A stretch of 64,000 nt of DNA from an uncultured Bacteroidales bacterium. Its GTDB lineage: Bacteria > Bacteroidota > Bacteroidia > Bacteroidales > UBA932. The translations under genes were made by a program, and so were the position numbers. The notes beneath the pieces are model-generated. The model saw only the letters and a list, made by a program, of their open reading frames with translations, did not search any database and had not been told where the DNA came from. Location of the stretch: positions 1-64,000 of the forward strand of contig ONCE01000003.1 of the NCBI GenBank assembly GCA_900316245.1. Reading direction: 5' to 3'. Position 1 is the stretch's first letter, and every line of letters starts with the position of its first letter. Below are positions 32,583-41,149 of this stretch, piece by piece.

Positions 32583-33057
32583 GGGAGGGGTTTGGGGAGT
32601 CCGCTCACCAATGAGTGAAACGGTATTAACTCTTTTTTGGGACCCGAAGGGCTAACTTTTCCGCCGCTTTGGCGGCGAGGGAGGGGTTTGGGGAGTCCGC
32701 TCACCAATGAGTCGAAGGCTCTGTTGACACTCTTTTTTGGGCCCCGAAGGGCTAACTTTTCCGCCGCTTTGGCGGCGAGGGAGGGGTTTGGGGAGTCCGC
32801 TCACCAATGAGTGAAACGGTATTAACTCTTTTTTGGGGCCCGAAGGGCTAACTTTTCCGCCGCTTTGGCGGCGAGGGTGGGGTTTGGGGAGTCCGCTCAC
32901 CAATGAGTCGAAGGCTCTGTTGACACTCTTTTTTTGCGCCCGATGGGCTAACTTTTCCGCCGCTTTGGCGGCGAGGGAGGGGTTTGGGGAGTCCGCTCAC
33001 CAATGAGTCGAAGGCTCTGTTGACACTCTTTTTTTGCGCGCGGGCCTGAAGGGCTGG
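32583..33057. repeat. Five-unit tandem repeat, alternating 96- and 100-bp units
   Basis: Units start at 32583, 32679, 32779, 32875 and 32975 (the last is incomplete). Each has GGTTTGGGGAGTCCGCTCAC, CAATGAGT, a variable segment, ACTC plus a T run, GGGCTAACTTTT, and a CCGCC-GCTTT-GGCGG hairpin. The variable segment alternates between GAAACGGTATTA and CGAAGGCTCTGTTGAC, so the order is A-B-A-B-B, implying duplication of an A-B dimer. Confidence 0.85.
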
Positions 33058-33061
33058 GCAT

Positions 33062-33096
33062 AAAAAAAGAGTGTCGGCCTTCACAGGCGGACGCTC
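33062..33096 (-). terminator. Rho-independent terminator of a minus-strand transcript
   Basis: On the minus strand GAGCGTCCGCC (33096-33086) pairs with GGCCGACACTC (33079-33069; one mismatch) and is followed by seven T (33068-33062). Confidence 0.75.
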
Positions 33097-33175
33097 TCAC
33101 TAACCACATAATTAATAACACTAAAACTAATAACCAATAGACTGATTCATGAGAGAACCTCACTTCCTCAATCCG
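33062..33175 (-). ncRNA. Candidate small RNA of about 110 nt
   Basis: A -33/-7 promoter at 33210-33180 and a strong terminator at 33096-33062 on the same strand bracket about 110 bases with no sizeable gene; the only frame is MNQSIGY from 33150. Independence from neighbours and a complete promoter-terminator pair favour a small RNA or a leader peptide. No family recognised. Confidence 0.4.
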
Positions 33176-33179
33176 AATG

Positions 33180-33210
33180 CAAAGTTACGGCTATTTTTTT
33201 GATTTGCAAA
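33180..33210 (-). promoter_or_regulatory. Promoter of the small-RNA candidate (-33/-7)
   Basis: Minus strand TTTG (33210-33207), 19 bases, TAACTTTG (33187-33180): the full Bacteroidetes consensus. Confidence 0.65.
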
Positions 33211-33409
33211 TTTTTTCAAAACTTTTTTTACAAAATTTTTTAATAATTACGTAACTTATTGATTTTCAATGCTACTCTAATAAGACGATTTTACTTCCAA
33301 CATTAGTAAAATTTTTAATTAATAGGTAAGTGCGTAGATATCAGCACATTACGAAAACCACCAAATACAGGTATTTGAGAGGCCGCTTATAACCTCTAAG
33401 AATAAAGAA

Positions 33410-33440
33410 GGCCGAAACTTCCAAATCGAAAGAATCGGCC
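33410..33440 (-). terminator. Terminator after tdh
   Basis: GGCCGA (33410-33415) pairs with TCGGCC (33435-33440). On the minus strand the stem is followed by a T-rich CTTCTTTATT. It lies 25 bases beyond the tdh stop. Confidence 0.4.
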
Positions 33441-33464
33441 CTATTTCAACTTACACTACAGAAA

Positions 33465-34418
33465 TCACAGAAGTTTGTCTCTGAGATGGCGAATCATATC
33501 CCGGGTCATGGAATCCATATCGTAAGTGGGTTTCCAGTCCCATTCTTCGCGGGCGCAGGAATCGTCCATGCTGTCCGGCCAGGACGTGGCGATGGCCTGA
33601 CGCACGGGATCTACCTCATAGCGGACGCGCAGGGACGGGATGTACTCGCGGATCTTGCTGAAGATCTGTTCCGGCTCGAAGCTCATAGACGCAATGTTGA
33701 AGGAATTGCGGTGCTTGAGGCGGGACGGGTCTGCCACCATCAGCTGGATGGCGGCGTGCAGGGCGTCCGGCATATACATCATATCCATATACGTTCCCGG
33801 AGCGATGGGGCAGACGAACTCCTCCCCTTTCACGGCCGAATAATACACCTCCACGGCGTAGTCCGTGGTGCCGCCGCCCGGAAGGGTGGTATAGGAGATG
33901 AGGCCCGGGAAACGGACCGAACGGGTATCGACCCCATATTTGTGGAAGTAATAGTCACTCAGAAGCTCCGTGGCTACCTTTGTAACGCCGTACATGGAAC
34001 GGGGGCGCTGGATGGTATCCTGGGGCGTTCCCACGTGAGGGGTTTCCGGGCCGAAGGAGCCGATGGAAGAGGGAGTGAACACGGCACATCCCTTCTCACG
34101 GGCAATCTCCAGGATATTGAGCAGACCGTTCATCTGGATATCCCAGGCCAGCAGCGGCTTTCTTTCTGCAACGGCCGACAGCAGGGCGGCGAGGTTGTAG
34201 ATGGTATCTATCTTGTACTCAGAGACTATGGCGGCCAGGCCGGCTGCGTCTCTTACGTCGGCCACGGCAGAAGGACCGCTTTCCAGAAGTTCGCCTTTGG
34301 GTTCTGCACCCGGGATATAACCGGCTACAACCGTGCTTCCGGGAACTTCCCTGCGGATTTTCATAGTGAGCTCCGATCCAATCTGACCCGTGGAGCCAAT
34401 TACCAAAACATTCTTCAT
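33465..34418 (-). CDS. tdh: L-threonine 3-dehydrogenase (SDR type)
   Basis: A 317-residue short-chain dehydrogenase/epimerase-fold protein: NAD-binding VLVIGSTGQIGSEL (4-17) and catalytic MYGVTKVATE (YxxxK). The FPSS segment (VFTPSSIGSFGPETPH) and RFPGLISYTTLPGGGTTDYA are typical of SDR-type threonine dehydrogenases rather than sugar epimerases. It oxidises threonine to 2-amino-3-ketobutyrate, which the divergently encoded Kbl at 34511 cleaves. I start at the ATG 34418 (MKNVLVIG) instead of the upstream GTG. Confidence 0.9.
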   Translation of the reverse strand: MKNVLVIGSTGQIGSELTMKIRREVPGSTVVAGYIPGAEPKGELLESGPSAVADVRDAAGLAAIVSEYKIDTIYNLAALLSAVAERKPLLAWDIQMNGLLNILEIAREKGCAVFTPSSIGSFGPETPHVGTPQDTIQRPRSMYGVTKVATELLSDYYFHKYGVDTRSVRFPGLISYTTLPGGGTTDYAVEVYYSAVKGEEFVCPIAPGTYMDMMYMPDALHAAIQLMVADPSRLKHRNSFNIASMSFEPEQIFSKIREYIPSLRVRYEVDPVRQAIATSWPDSMDDSCAREEWDWKPTYDMDSMTRDMIRHLRDKLL

Positions 34419-34437
34419 ATCTTTCCGATTATCCACG

Positions 34438-34445
34438 CAAATTTA
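34438..34445 (-). promoter_or_regulatory. -7 box of tdh
   Basis: Plus-strand CAAATTTA (minus-strand TAAATTTG), 19 bases before the tdh ATG at 34418. Confidence 0.45.
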
Positions 34446-34479
34446 TTACATTTTGCTTACATATTCAAGATAAAATTGC

Positions 34480-34487
34480 TAATTTTG
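34480..34487 (+). promoter_or_regulatory. -7 box of kbl
   Basis: TAATTTTG matches TAnnTTTG, 23 bases before the kbl ATG at 34511; divergent from tdh, so both genes of the pathway share one control region. Confidence 0.45.
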
Positions 34488-34510
34488 AAAGCATAAAAGC
34501 ATTAAATTAT

Positions 34511-35701
34511 ATGTACGGAAAATTCAAACAGCACCTTAGTGACGAGTTAAAGGCCATTGACGAGGCCGGACTCTACAAAAGAGAAAGAAATATCACGTCT
34601 GCACAAAGCGCCTGCATCTCCCTGCAGGACGGCAGCGAGGCCCTCAACTTCTGCGCCAACAACTACTTGGGCCTGGCCGACAACCCCCGCCTCATAGAGG
34701 CCGCCAAGAAGGCCATGGACGCCCGTGGTTACGGTATGTCTTCCGTCCGCTTCATCTGCGGTACGCAGGATATCCACAAAGAACTGGAGAAGGCCATTGC
34801 AGAGTACTTCCACACGGAGGACGCCATCCTCTACGCTGCCTGCTTCGACGCCAACGGCGGTGTGTTCGAGCCCCTTTTCACGGCCGAAGACGCCATCATC
34901 TCCGATTCCCTGAACCACGCCTCCATCATTGACGGCGTGCGCCTGTGCAAGGCCCAGCGTTTCCGCTACGCCAACGCCGATATGGCAGACCTCGAGGCCA
35001 AGCTCAAGGAGGCCCAGTCCTGCCGCTTCCGCATCATCGTGACGGACGGCGTGTTCTCCATGGACGGCAACGTGGCCCCTATGGACAAGATCTGCGACCT
35101 CGCAGAGAAGTACGACGCCCTGGTGATGGTGGACGAGAGCCACAGCGCCGGCGTGGTGGGCAAGACCGGTCACGGCGTGGCAGAACAGTTCAACTGCTAC
35201 GGCCGCATCGACATCTTCACCGGCACCCTGGGCAAGGCCTTCGGTGGCGCAGTAGGCGGCTTCACTACGGGCCGAAAGGAGATTATCGATATGCTCCGCC
35301 AGCGCAGCCGTCCGTACCTCTTCTCCAACTCCATCCCGCCGATGATCGCCGGCGCCGCCCTGGAAACCTTCAAGATCCTCAAGGAAAGCGACGCCCTGCA
35401 CGACAAACTCATCGAGAACGTCAACTACTTCCGCGACAAGATGATGGCCGCCGGCTTTGACATCAAGCCCACCCAGAGCGCCATCTGCGCCGTGATGCTG
35501 TACGACGCTCCCCTCTCCCAGAAGTTTGCCGCCGCGATGGCCAAGGAAGGCATCTTTGTGACCGGCTTCTACTATCCCGTGGTACCCCAGGGACAGGCCC
35601 GCATCCGCGTACAGCTGAGCGCCGCCCACGAAAAGAAGCACCTGGACAAAGCCATCGATGCCTTCATCAAGGTGGGCAAGGAGCTGGGCGTCATCCAGTA
35701 A
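34511..35701 (+). CDS. kbl: Glycine C-acetyltransferase (2-amino-3-ketobutyrate CoA ligase)
   Basis: A 396-residue PLP-dependent alpha-oxoamine synthase. Landmarks: NFCANNYLGLADNPRLI, DSLNHASIIDGVRLCKA, VMVDESHSAGVVGKTGHG (PLP-binding Asp and His) and TGTLGKAFGGAVGGF (Schiff-base Lys). It converts 2-amino-3-ketobutyrate plus CoA to glycine and acetyl-CoA. The divergent tdh supplies the substrate, so the pair degrades threonine to glycine. Full length and well conserved. Confidence 0.95.
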   Translation: MYGKFKQHLSDELKAIDEAGLYKRERNITSAQSACISLQDGSEALNFCANNYLGLADNPRLIEAAKKAMDARGYGMSSVRFICGTQDIHKELEKAIAEYFHTEDAILYAACFDANGGVFEPLFTAEDAIISDSLNHASIIDGVRLCKAQRFRYANADMADLEAKLKEAQSCRFRIIVTDGVFSMDGNVAPMDKICDLAEKYDALVMVDESHSAGVVGKTGHGVAEQFNCYGRIDIFTGTLGKAFGGAVGGFTTGRKEIIDMLRQRSRPYLFSNSIPPMIAGAALETFKILKESDALHDKLIENVNYFRDKMMAAGFDIKPTQSAICAVMLYDAPLSQKFAAAMAKEGIFVTGFYYPVVPQGQARIRVQLSAAHEKKHLDKAIDAFIKVGKELGVIQ

Positions 35702-35727
35702 GATATGGCGCTTTAAATAATAATTAT

Positions 35728-35735
35728 TATATTTG
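35728..35735 (+). promoter_or_regulatory. -7 box of the six-gene signalling operon
   Basis: TATATTTG in the 61-base gap after kbl, 27 bases before the ATG at 35763. It is the only promoter-like site I find before the next five tightly packed genes. Confidence 0.5.
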
Positions 35736-35762
35736 AGGGATAATTAGTTACCACCTGTTACA

Positions 35763-36926
35763 ATGTCCATTAAAATACTCAGCGTAGACGACGAAACCGA
35801 TCTTGAACTGTTGCTGTCGCAATACTTCCGCAGAAAGATCAGAAATGGGGAATACGAGTTCTTCTTTGCCCACAATGGGCTTGAGGCACTCCAGGTTCTG
35901 TTAAAGCATCCGGACATTTCCATCATCCTTTCGGACATCAACATGCCCGAAATGGACGGTCTTACGCTTCTGGCTAAGATCAATGAAATGCGCATTCCGT
36001 CCCTCAAGTGCATCATGGTGAGTGCCTATGGTGACATGGACAACATCCGCCAGGCCATGAACGGAGGCGCCTTTGACTTTGCCACCAAGCCCATAGACCT
36101 GGACGATCTTCAGCGCACCATAGACAAGGCCGTAGAGCAGATCGAGTACATCCGGAGCGCCCAGAAGGAGCACGCGCAGCTGGTGGATATCCAGACGGAC
36201 CTCTCCGTGGCCCGGGAAATCCAGCACGCCATCCTGCCCCGCACCTTCGACCTCAAGCTTCCGGATGCAGACAACGTCAACATCTACGCCAGCATGCTGG
36301 CCGCCAAGGATGTGGGAGGAGACTTCTACGACTTCTTCCCCATTGACGACCACCGGATTGCCTTTACCATTGCCGATGTGAGCGGAAAGGGTGTTCCCGC
36401 CGCCATCTTCATGGCTGTAAGCCGTACCCTCATCAAGGCTACGGGCCTGCAGGACCATCCCACGGACGAGTGCATGAGAACGGTCAACGACATCCTGTGC
36501 GACGAAAGCGTAGGTTCTATGTTCGTAACCGTGTTCTACGGCATCTACGACTTGCAGACCGGCCAGATCACCTTCACCAACGCCGGCCACAATCCGCCTT
36601 ACATCCTCAAGGCAGACGGCCAGGTGGAAGTGGTGCAATCGCCCTGCAACCTGGTTCTGGGGGCCGTGCCCAATATGCCCTTCAGCTGCGACACGATGCA
36701 GCTGAACCCCGGAGACACGCTTTATATGTTCACGGACGGTGTAACCGAAGCCGAGAACAAGGCGCACGACCAGTTTGGGGAGTCCCGCCTGGAGGCCGCC
36801 CTCGCAGAATGCAAGGGAGCCGACAGCAGACACATCGTGGACACCGTCAACGCCAAGGTCAAAGAATTCATTAATGGTGCCTCCCAGAGCGACGATATTA
36901 CCCAGTTAGTAATCCGCAGAAAGTGA
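35763..36926 (+). CDS. Response regulator with PP2C/SpoIIE-type phosphatase output
   Basis: A 387-residue protein. Residues 1-125 are a receiver domain: acidic pocket Asp9-Asp10, phospho-acceptor Asp58 in LSDINMPEMDG and a conserved Lys in FATKPID. Residues about 145-387 are a PP2C-like serine/threonine phosphatase of the RsbU/SpoIIE group: SVAREIQHAILP, AAKDVGGDFYDFF and IADVSGKGVPAAIFMA (metal-binding aspartates), ending GASQSDDITQLVIRRK. Phosphorylation of Asp58, presumably by the kinases encoded downstream, should switch phosphatase activity toward a phosphoprotein such as an anti-sigma-factor antagonist. No such antagonist is in the window. First gene of a six-gene operon. Confidence 0.92.
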   Translation: MSIKILSVDDETDLELLLSQYFRRKIRNGEYEFFFAHNGLEALQVLLKHPDISIILSDINMPEMDGLTLLAKINEMRIPSLKCIMVSAYGDMDNIRQAMNGGAFDFATKPIDLDDLQRTIDKAVEQIEYIRSAQKEHAQLVDIQTDLSVAREIQHAILPRTFDLKLPDADNVNIYASMLAAKDVGGDFYDFFPIDDHRIAFTIADVSGKGVPAAIFMAVSRTLIKATGLQDHPTDECMRTVNDILCDESVGSMFVTVFYGIYDLQTGQITFTNAGHNPPYILKADGQVEVVQSPCNLVLGAVPNMPFSCDTMQLNPGDTLYMFTDGVTEAENKAHDQFGESRLEAALAECKGADSRHIVDTVNAKVKEFINGASQSDDITQLVIRRK

Positions 36927-38584
36927 AAATCCGTCCAACCATATTGTATAGCCTGATAGCTTTCGTGCTCCTGGTTGGGGTGGCGGTGGTCTCTTATCAG
37001 TTGGGTCGCAGACAGTCCCGTAAGGAAATCGCGGCCATGCAGGAAGAGATAGACCGCCTGGTAGAGGCAGAGCAGGACGCCGCCATCGTCAAGCGCGTCA
37101 GCCAGCAGATGGAGGATATAGCCTATCAGCAGAAGTCCATCTCCGACCAGCAGAGAGACCGGGCCGAAGAGCAGTCCATCCTGGCCACCCGCAATGCAGA
37201 AAGGGCCGAGATGGAGAGCCGCGCCGCCCACGAGGCGGAGCAGAAGGCCAACGCCGCTGCCGAAGTAGCCGAGAAAGAAAGGGCCAATGCCGAAAAGCAG
37301 CAGATGATAGCCGAGGAGCAGCGAGACGAGGCTACCTATGCCCGAAATATCGCCGATACGCTCAACCGCCGTACCCAGGCCCGCAGCCTGGCGGTGAGTT
37401 CCCAGGTAAGGCGCGAAGCCGGAGAACCCGAAGTGGCAAACCTCCTGGCCTATGCCAGCTGGTATTTCCTCAAGAACAACCGCGGAAACCAGTACTATTC
37501 GGACACGTTCAAGTCCCTGACTTTGGCTACGGGCGGTGTCCCCCGCTACCGCTTTCCGGAGAACGGCGCCGTCAACGCCATCGCCCATATTCCCGGTACC
37601 CCGGGTCAGTGCGTAGCCGTGACCAACTACGGTGAAGTGGCCTGGATTACCGCCTGCGTCAGCGGCGGGGCCAAGAACCTATCGGCCCGTACCCTTCTTT
37701 TCAATCCCGCCTACGATTTCAGGGATGTACAGGTCATTGACGGAAGAATCTATGCCCTTTCGCTCAACGGTCCCCTCTGCATCCTGGATTTCAACGGAGA
37801 GATGACGGAGATTCCGCTGCCCGAAAAGGATTACTTCAAGCTCATCCGGCTGGGCGGAGGACTCATTCTGGCCGGCCGCCAGAGCCTGTGCTGGTACTCC
37901 GACGGAAAGATTACGGGCAGTTCCTCCTTGAACAAGACCCTCTCCACCATCGTGAACCGGGACGGAACCGTCTGTCTCTTCTACAAGGACGGTTCGTACG
38001 CAGAGATGGACGAGGCCGGCAGTATCGAGAAAAAGAAGCCTTTGCTCAAGGACCGGGTTACCGCTGCCTATTACGACTCCGCCACCCGTTGCCTGCTGTT
38101 AGGCGTGGAAGACGGTACGGTTTACCCTCTCAACCGGTACAACCGCGTTATGGAGACCTTGGCCGCCCACAAATCCCGCTGCGTGAGCATCACCATGCTG
38201 GGAACCATCGTCATCACCGGCGGCTACGACAAGTCCGTCTACATCTGGAGCATGGATAACCTGCTCTACGAGAGCGGGTTGACCTTCTGGGAAGAACTGG
38301 ATCTTAATTCCACCGCGAAGGTACGCAAACAGGAAGACAAGGGAATCCCCACCGAGTGGCTGGTTCCCGTAGATTATACTTACGACGGTTGGACCCTCGC
38401 CGTCTGCGGAGACCCCGACGGCAAGACCGCCTGGATTGGCACATCGTCCGGCAATGTGATGACGCTCAATGCATCGGCCGACGATATGGCCCATCAGCTG
38501 TACGGCAAACTCAACCGTAACCTCACCGAACAGGAGTGGACCCGCTATGTAGGCGCTTCCATTCCATATATGAAATTCAAATGA
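36923..38584 (+). CDS. Membrane-anchored coiled-coil protein with WD40-like beta-propeller
   Basis: A 553-residue protein with three parts: an N-terminal membrane helix (ILYSLIAFVLLVGVAVVSYQ, 7-26), a long Ala/Glu/Gln/Arg-rich coiled coil (about 30-150) and repeated beta-strand units (about 190-510) with WD40-like segments such as SKSVYIWSMDN and AWIGTSSGNVMTLN. The ARSLAVSSQ linker resembles those preceding propellers in signalling proteins. Orientation is uncertain; the propeller may be cytoplasmic. Starts at a GTG overlapping the phosphatase stop by four bases. A scaffold or sensor within the operon is the likely role; no enzyme signature. Confidence 0.7.
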   Translation: MKIRPTILYSLIAFVLLVGVAVVSYQLGRRQSRKEIAAMQEEIDRLVEAEQDAAIVKRVSQQMEDIAYQQKSISDQQRDRAEEQSILATRNAERAEMESRAAHEAEQKANAAAEVAEKERANAEKQQMIAEEQRDEATYARNIADTLNRRTQARSLAVSSQVRREAGEPEVANLLAYASWYFLKNNRGNQYYSDTFKSLTLATGGVPRYRFPENGAVNAIAHIPGTPGQCVAVTNYGEVAWITACVSGGAKNLSARTLLFNPAYDFRDVQVIDGRIYALSLNGPLCILDFNGEMTEIPLPEKDYFKLIRLGGGLILAGRQSLCWYSDGKITGSSSLNKTLSTIVNRDGTVCLFYKDGSYAEMDEAGSIEKKKPLLKDRVTAAYYDSATRCLLLGVEDGTVYPLNRYNRVMETLAAHKSRCVSITMLGTIVITGGYDKSVYIWSMDNLLYESGLTFWEELDLNSTAKVRKQEDKGIPTEWLVPVDYTYDGWTLAVCGDPDGKTAWIGTSSGNVMTLNASADDMAHQLYGKLNRNLTEQEWTRYVGASIPYMKFK

Positions 38585-41139
38585 GAAGGCTTGCGTATCA
38601 TATCAGCCTGATGGCCGCCGTGCTGCTGTGCACGGTGCAGGCTGCCGCACAAAGCGGAGGGGAAGCCTATATGGGTATCCCTTACTTCCGGAACTTCTCG
38701 GCCGGACAGTACGATGCCCACAACCGTAACTTCGACGTCCTCTGTGACGAAGAAGGACACACCTTCTTTGCCAACTTCGAAGGCCTTCTTGTATACGATC
38801 ACGTCAACTGGAGAGTGGTCCACACCCCGGATATCTCGCGTGTGGTGAGTCTCCGGAAAGATGTGGACGGAGCCATCCTCTTTGACGGAATCAATCTGAC
38901 GGGACGGATAGAATCCTTCGACGGAGACTCCCTGCAAGTGTCCTATACTCCCCTGGAGGGTCAGGGAAGAGCCGCCGAGGCCACGGCCTTGGACCGCTGG
39001 AATGACATCAGGGTTTACCAGCGTCTCCAGCTGAGCCCGGAGCGCACCCTGCTGGCTACGGCCACGGACGGTGTCATCGCCATCGACGCCGAGGGACGCG
39101 AAGTCTGGAGAATCAACGTGGAAGACGGCCTCTGCTCCAACAGTATCACCAAACTGGCCTACGACGGCAAGGGATCGGTCTGGGGCGCTACGGACAACGG
39201 CGTTTTCTGCATCTCCGTCTCTGAGATTTACACCCACTTTACGGATAAAGAGGGCCTCCGAGGCCAAATCTCCTGCATAGAGATGTGCGGCCCCACCCTG
39301 ATGGTGGGTACGTTCCAGGGCCTTTTCCGCCTGGAAGGCCAGCGCTTCATCCCGGTAGAACAAATCCACCACGCCTGCTGGCAGATGGTCCAGGGGGCTC
39401 CCGGAACGCTTTACGTAGCCACTTCCGACGGCCTGTATGAATATGCCAACGGAAAGGTCCGTCAACTGACCACCAAGTTCTCCCTTTCCATCACCGCCCT
39501 GCAGGACGGTTCCTATCTGGTGGGTGAACTGGAGCGTGTCTGCCGTTTCCGTCCCGGTGAAGGCATCCAAGTGACGGGAGAGATTCCCAACATCACCAGT
39601 TTCAAGCAAGATGAGAAAGGCGGGATGTGGGCTTTGACCCTGGCCGGTGACTATTATTATATGGAAGCCGGTGCCAACCGCTTCCAGAAGAAGGAGGAGG
39701 GTCCCATCTCCAAGCTGTTCGAGTACGTAGACCCGGACGGTCACGTCTGGCACAGCGACACGGACGGATCCGGCCTCTTCTATGACAACATGCCGGATGA
39801 CCTTAAGGAATGGGTAGAGCCCTTCAACCTCTTCAAGGTCAACGCCATGCTGGTCCACGACGGCCTGGCCTGGATCGGTGACCACAAGGCCCTGGTCCGT
39901 TTCAACCTGGATCTGTGCGCCTCCACCCAACTGTTCGAACCCCAGTTGCACATCCGCCGTTTCCATTTCAACGACGGAGACCTCGCCATCAGTTTCTCCA
40001 ATGACAAGTTCGACCCCATAGGAGAAACCCTGTACAGCTTCCGCCTCAAGGAAGACAACGCATGGTCGGCCTGGAGCAGCCAGCAGGAATACCTGTTTGC
40101 CAACCTCAACTTCGGCTCCTACCAGGTGACCGTCCGTTCCAAAGATGCCTTCGGCCTTATCACCGAAACCATTCCGTACGAGTTCAAGCGGCCTTATCCG
40201 GTCTTCGTACGCTGGTATTCCCTGCTCCTGTACCTTGTTATCATCGTCCTTCTGGTCAACCTTTGGTTCCGGCTCCGCATGCGCCGAATGGCCGAAGAAC
40301 AGCAGAGACTGGAAGCCATCGTGGACGAAAGGACCAAAGAGTTGCGGTCGGCCCAGGACCAGCTGCTCCGCCAGGAGCGCGAGGCCGCCATCGGTAAACT
40401 GACCAAGGGCCTGATTGACCGCATCCTCAATCCTATGAACTATATCAACAACTTCGCCCATCTTACGCTGGGATTGTCCAAGGATATACGCCAGAACATT
40501 GAGGACGAGAAAGAGCACATTACTCCCGATATCTATGAGGATTCGATGGATGTAATGGATATGATGAAGACCAACCTGGAAAAGATCGAGCAGCACGGAA
40601 CCTCCACGACCCGTACCCTCAAGGCCATGGAGGAAATGCTCAAGGAGCGTTCCCAGAAGTTCGAACCTACGGACCTGGCCCAGATCTGCCAGCAGTGCGT
40701 GGACAAACTCAAGAACTACTGCGCCAACGAAATAGCCTCCCTGAACATCCAGGTAGAAGCCAACCTGCCGGAGACGCCCCTGATTCGCAACGTAGTAGCC
40801 GACCATATGAGCAAGTCCATTATGTCCATGCTCGCCAACAGCATCTACGCCATCAAGAAGAAGGCCGAAAAGGGAGAAGCCCCGTACAGCCCGGTGGTCC
40901 GCATCACGGCCACGGAGGAAGGAGGAAAGGCCCTCATCAAGATTTACGACAACGGTATCGGTATAGAAGAAAGCATCCTGGCCAAGATTTTCGACCCCTT
41001 CTTTACCACCAAGCCCACCGCAGAAGCCCCTGGCGTAGGACTGTACCTGAGCCAGCAGATCATGCACGACTGCGGAGGCAACATTACGGTAAGTTCCGTA
41101 AAGGACGAATACACAGAATTTGTAATTACCCTGACTTAA
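38581..41139 (+). CDS. Propeller sensor histidine kinase with Asp in place of the phospho-acceptor His
   Basis: An 852-residue protein: signal peptide (to about 25), a periplasmic two-component-regulator propeller (about 30-465) and Y_Y_Y-like domain (about 465-545), one membrane helix (LLLYLVIIVLLVNLWF), a coiled coil and HATPase_c. The dimerisation block reads AAIGKLTKGLIDRILNPMNY. Aligned without gaps to the neighbouring kinase (ASLGLLSAGIAHEIQNPLNF), its His is Asp613 and the following Glu is Arg. The ATP-binding boxes (LANSIYAI, DNGIGIEE, FDPFFTTK, GVGLYL) are intact. It may sense a ligand and act through a partner. ATGA overlap with the preceding gene. Confidence 0.9.
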   Translation: MRRLAYHISLMAAVLLCTVQAAAQSGGEAYMGIPYFRNFSAGQYDAHNRNFDVLCDEEGHTFFANFEGLLVYDHVNWRVVHTPDISRVVSLRKDVDGAILFDGINLTGRIESFDGDSLQVSYTPLEGQGRAAEATALDRWNDIRVYQRLQLSPERTLLATATDGVIAIDAEGREVWRINVEDGLCSNSITKLAYDGKGSVWGATDNGVFCISVSEIYTHFTDKEGLRGQISCIEMCGPTLMVGTFQGLFRLEGQRFIPVEQIHHACWQMVQGAPGTLYVATSDGLYEYANGKVRQLTTKFSLSITALQDGSYLVGELERVCRFRPGEGIQVTGEIPNITSFKQDEKGGMWALTLAGDYYYMEAGANRFQKKEEGPISKLFEYVDPDGHVWHSDTDGSGLFYDNMPDDLKEWVEPFNLFKVNAMLVHDGLAWIGDHKALVRFNLDLCASTQLFEPQLHIRRFHFNDGDLAISFSNDKFDPIGETLYSFRLKEDNAWSAWSSQQEYLFANLNFGSYQVTVRSKDAFGLITETIPYEFKRPYPVFVRWYSLLLYLVIIVLLVNLWFRLRMRRMAEEQQRLEAIVDERTKELRSAQDQLLRQEREAAIGKLTKGLIDRILNPMNYINNFAHLTLGLSKDIRQNIEDEKEHITPDIYEDSMDVMDMMKTNLEKIEQHGTSTTRTLKAMEEMLKERSQKFEPTDLAQICQQCVDKLKNYCANEIASLNIQVEANLPETPLIRNVVADHMSKSIMSMLANSIYAIKKKAEKGEAPYSPVVRITATEEGGKALIKIYDNGIGIEESILAKIFDPFFTTKPTAEAPGVGLYLSQQIMHDCGGNITVSSVKDEYTEFVITLT

Positions 41140-41149
41140 GATACAAACC

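Larger units (their letters stand above)
32358..33464. other. 1.1-kb noncoding region with repeats and a small-RNA candidate
   Basis: Contains, left to right: a 16-bp inverted repeat (32375-32390 / 32432-32447), a five-unit tandem repeat (32583-33057), convergent terminators (33022-33035 / 33062-33075), a predicted minus-strand transcript (33062-33175) with a full promoter, a very AT-rich stretch (33190-33350) and a terminator for the tdh gene (33410-33440). Frames within the repeats are periodic and not gene-like. Confidence 0.6.

Noticed and set aside
32583..33057. CRISPR array
   Set aside because: Units are contiguous and nearly identical along their whole length, with no unique spacers, and there are no cas genes.
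32318..33163. Overlapping minus-strand frames with the repeated peptide SGLPKPLPRRQSGGKVSP
   Set aside because: The periodic peptides follow from the tandem DNA repeat, change frame with the 100-bp units and lack any domain or plausible start.
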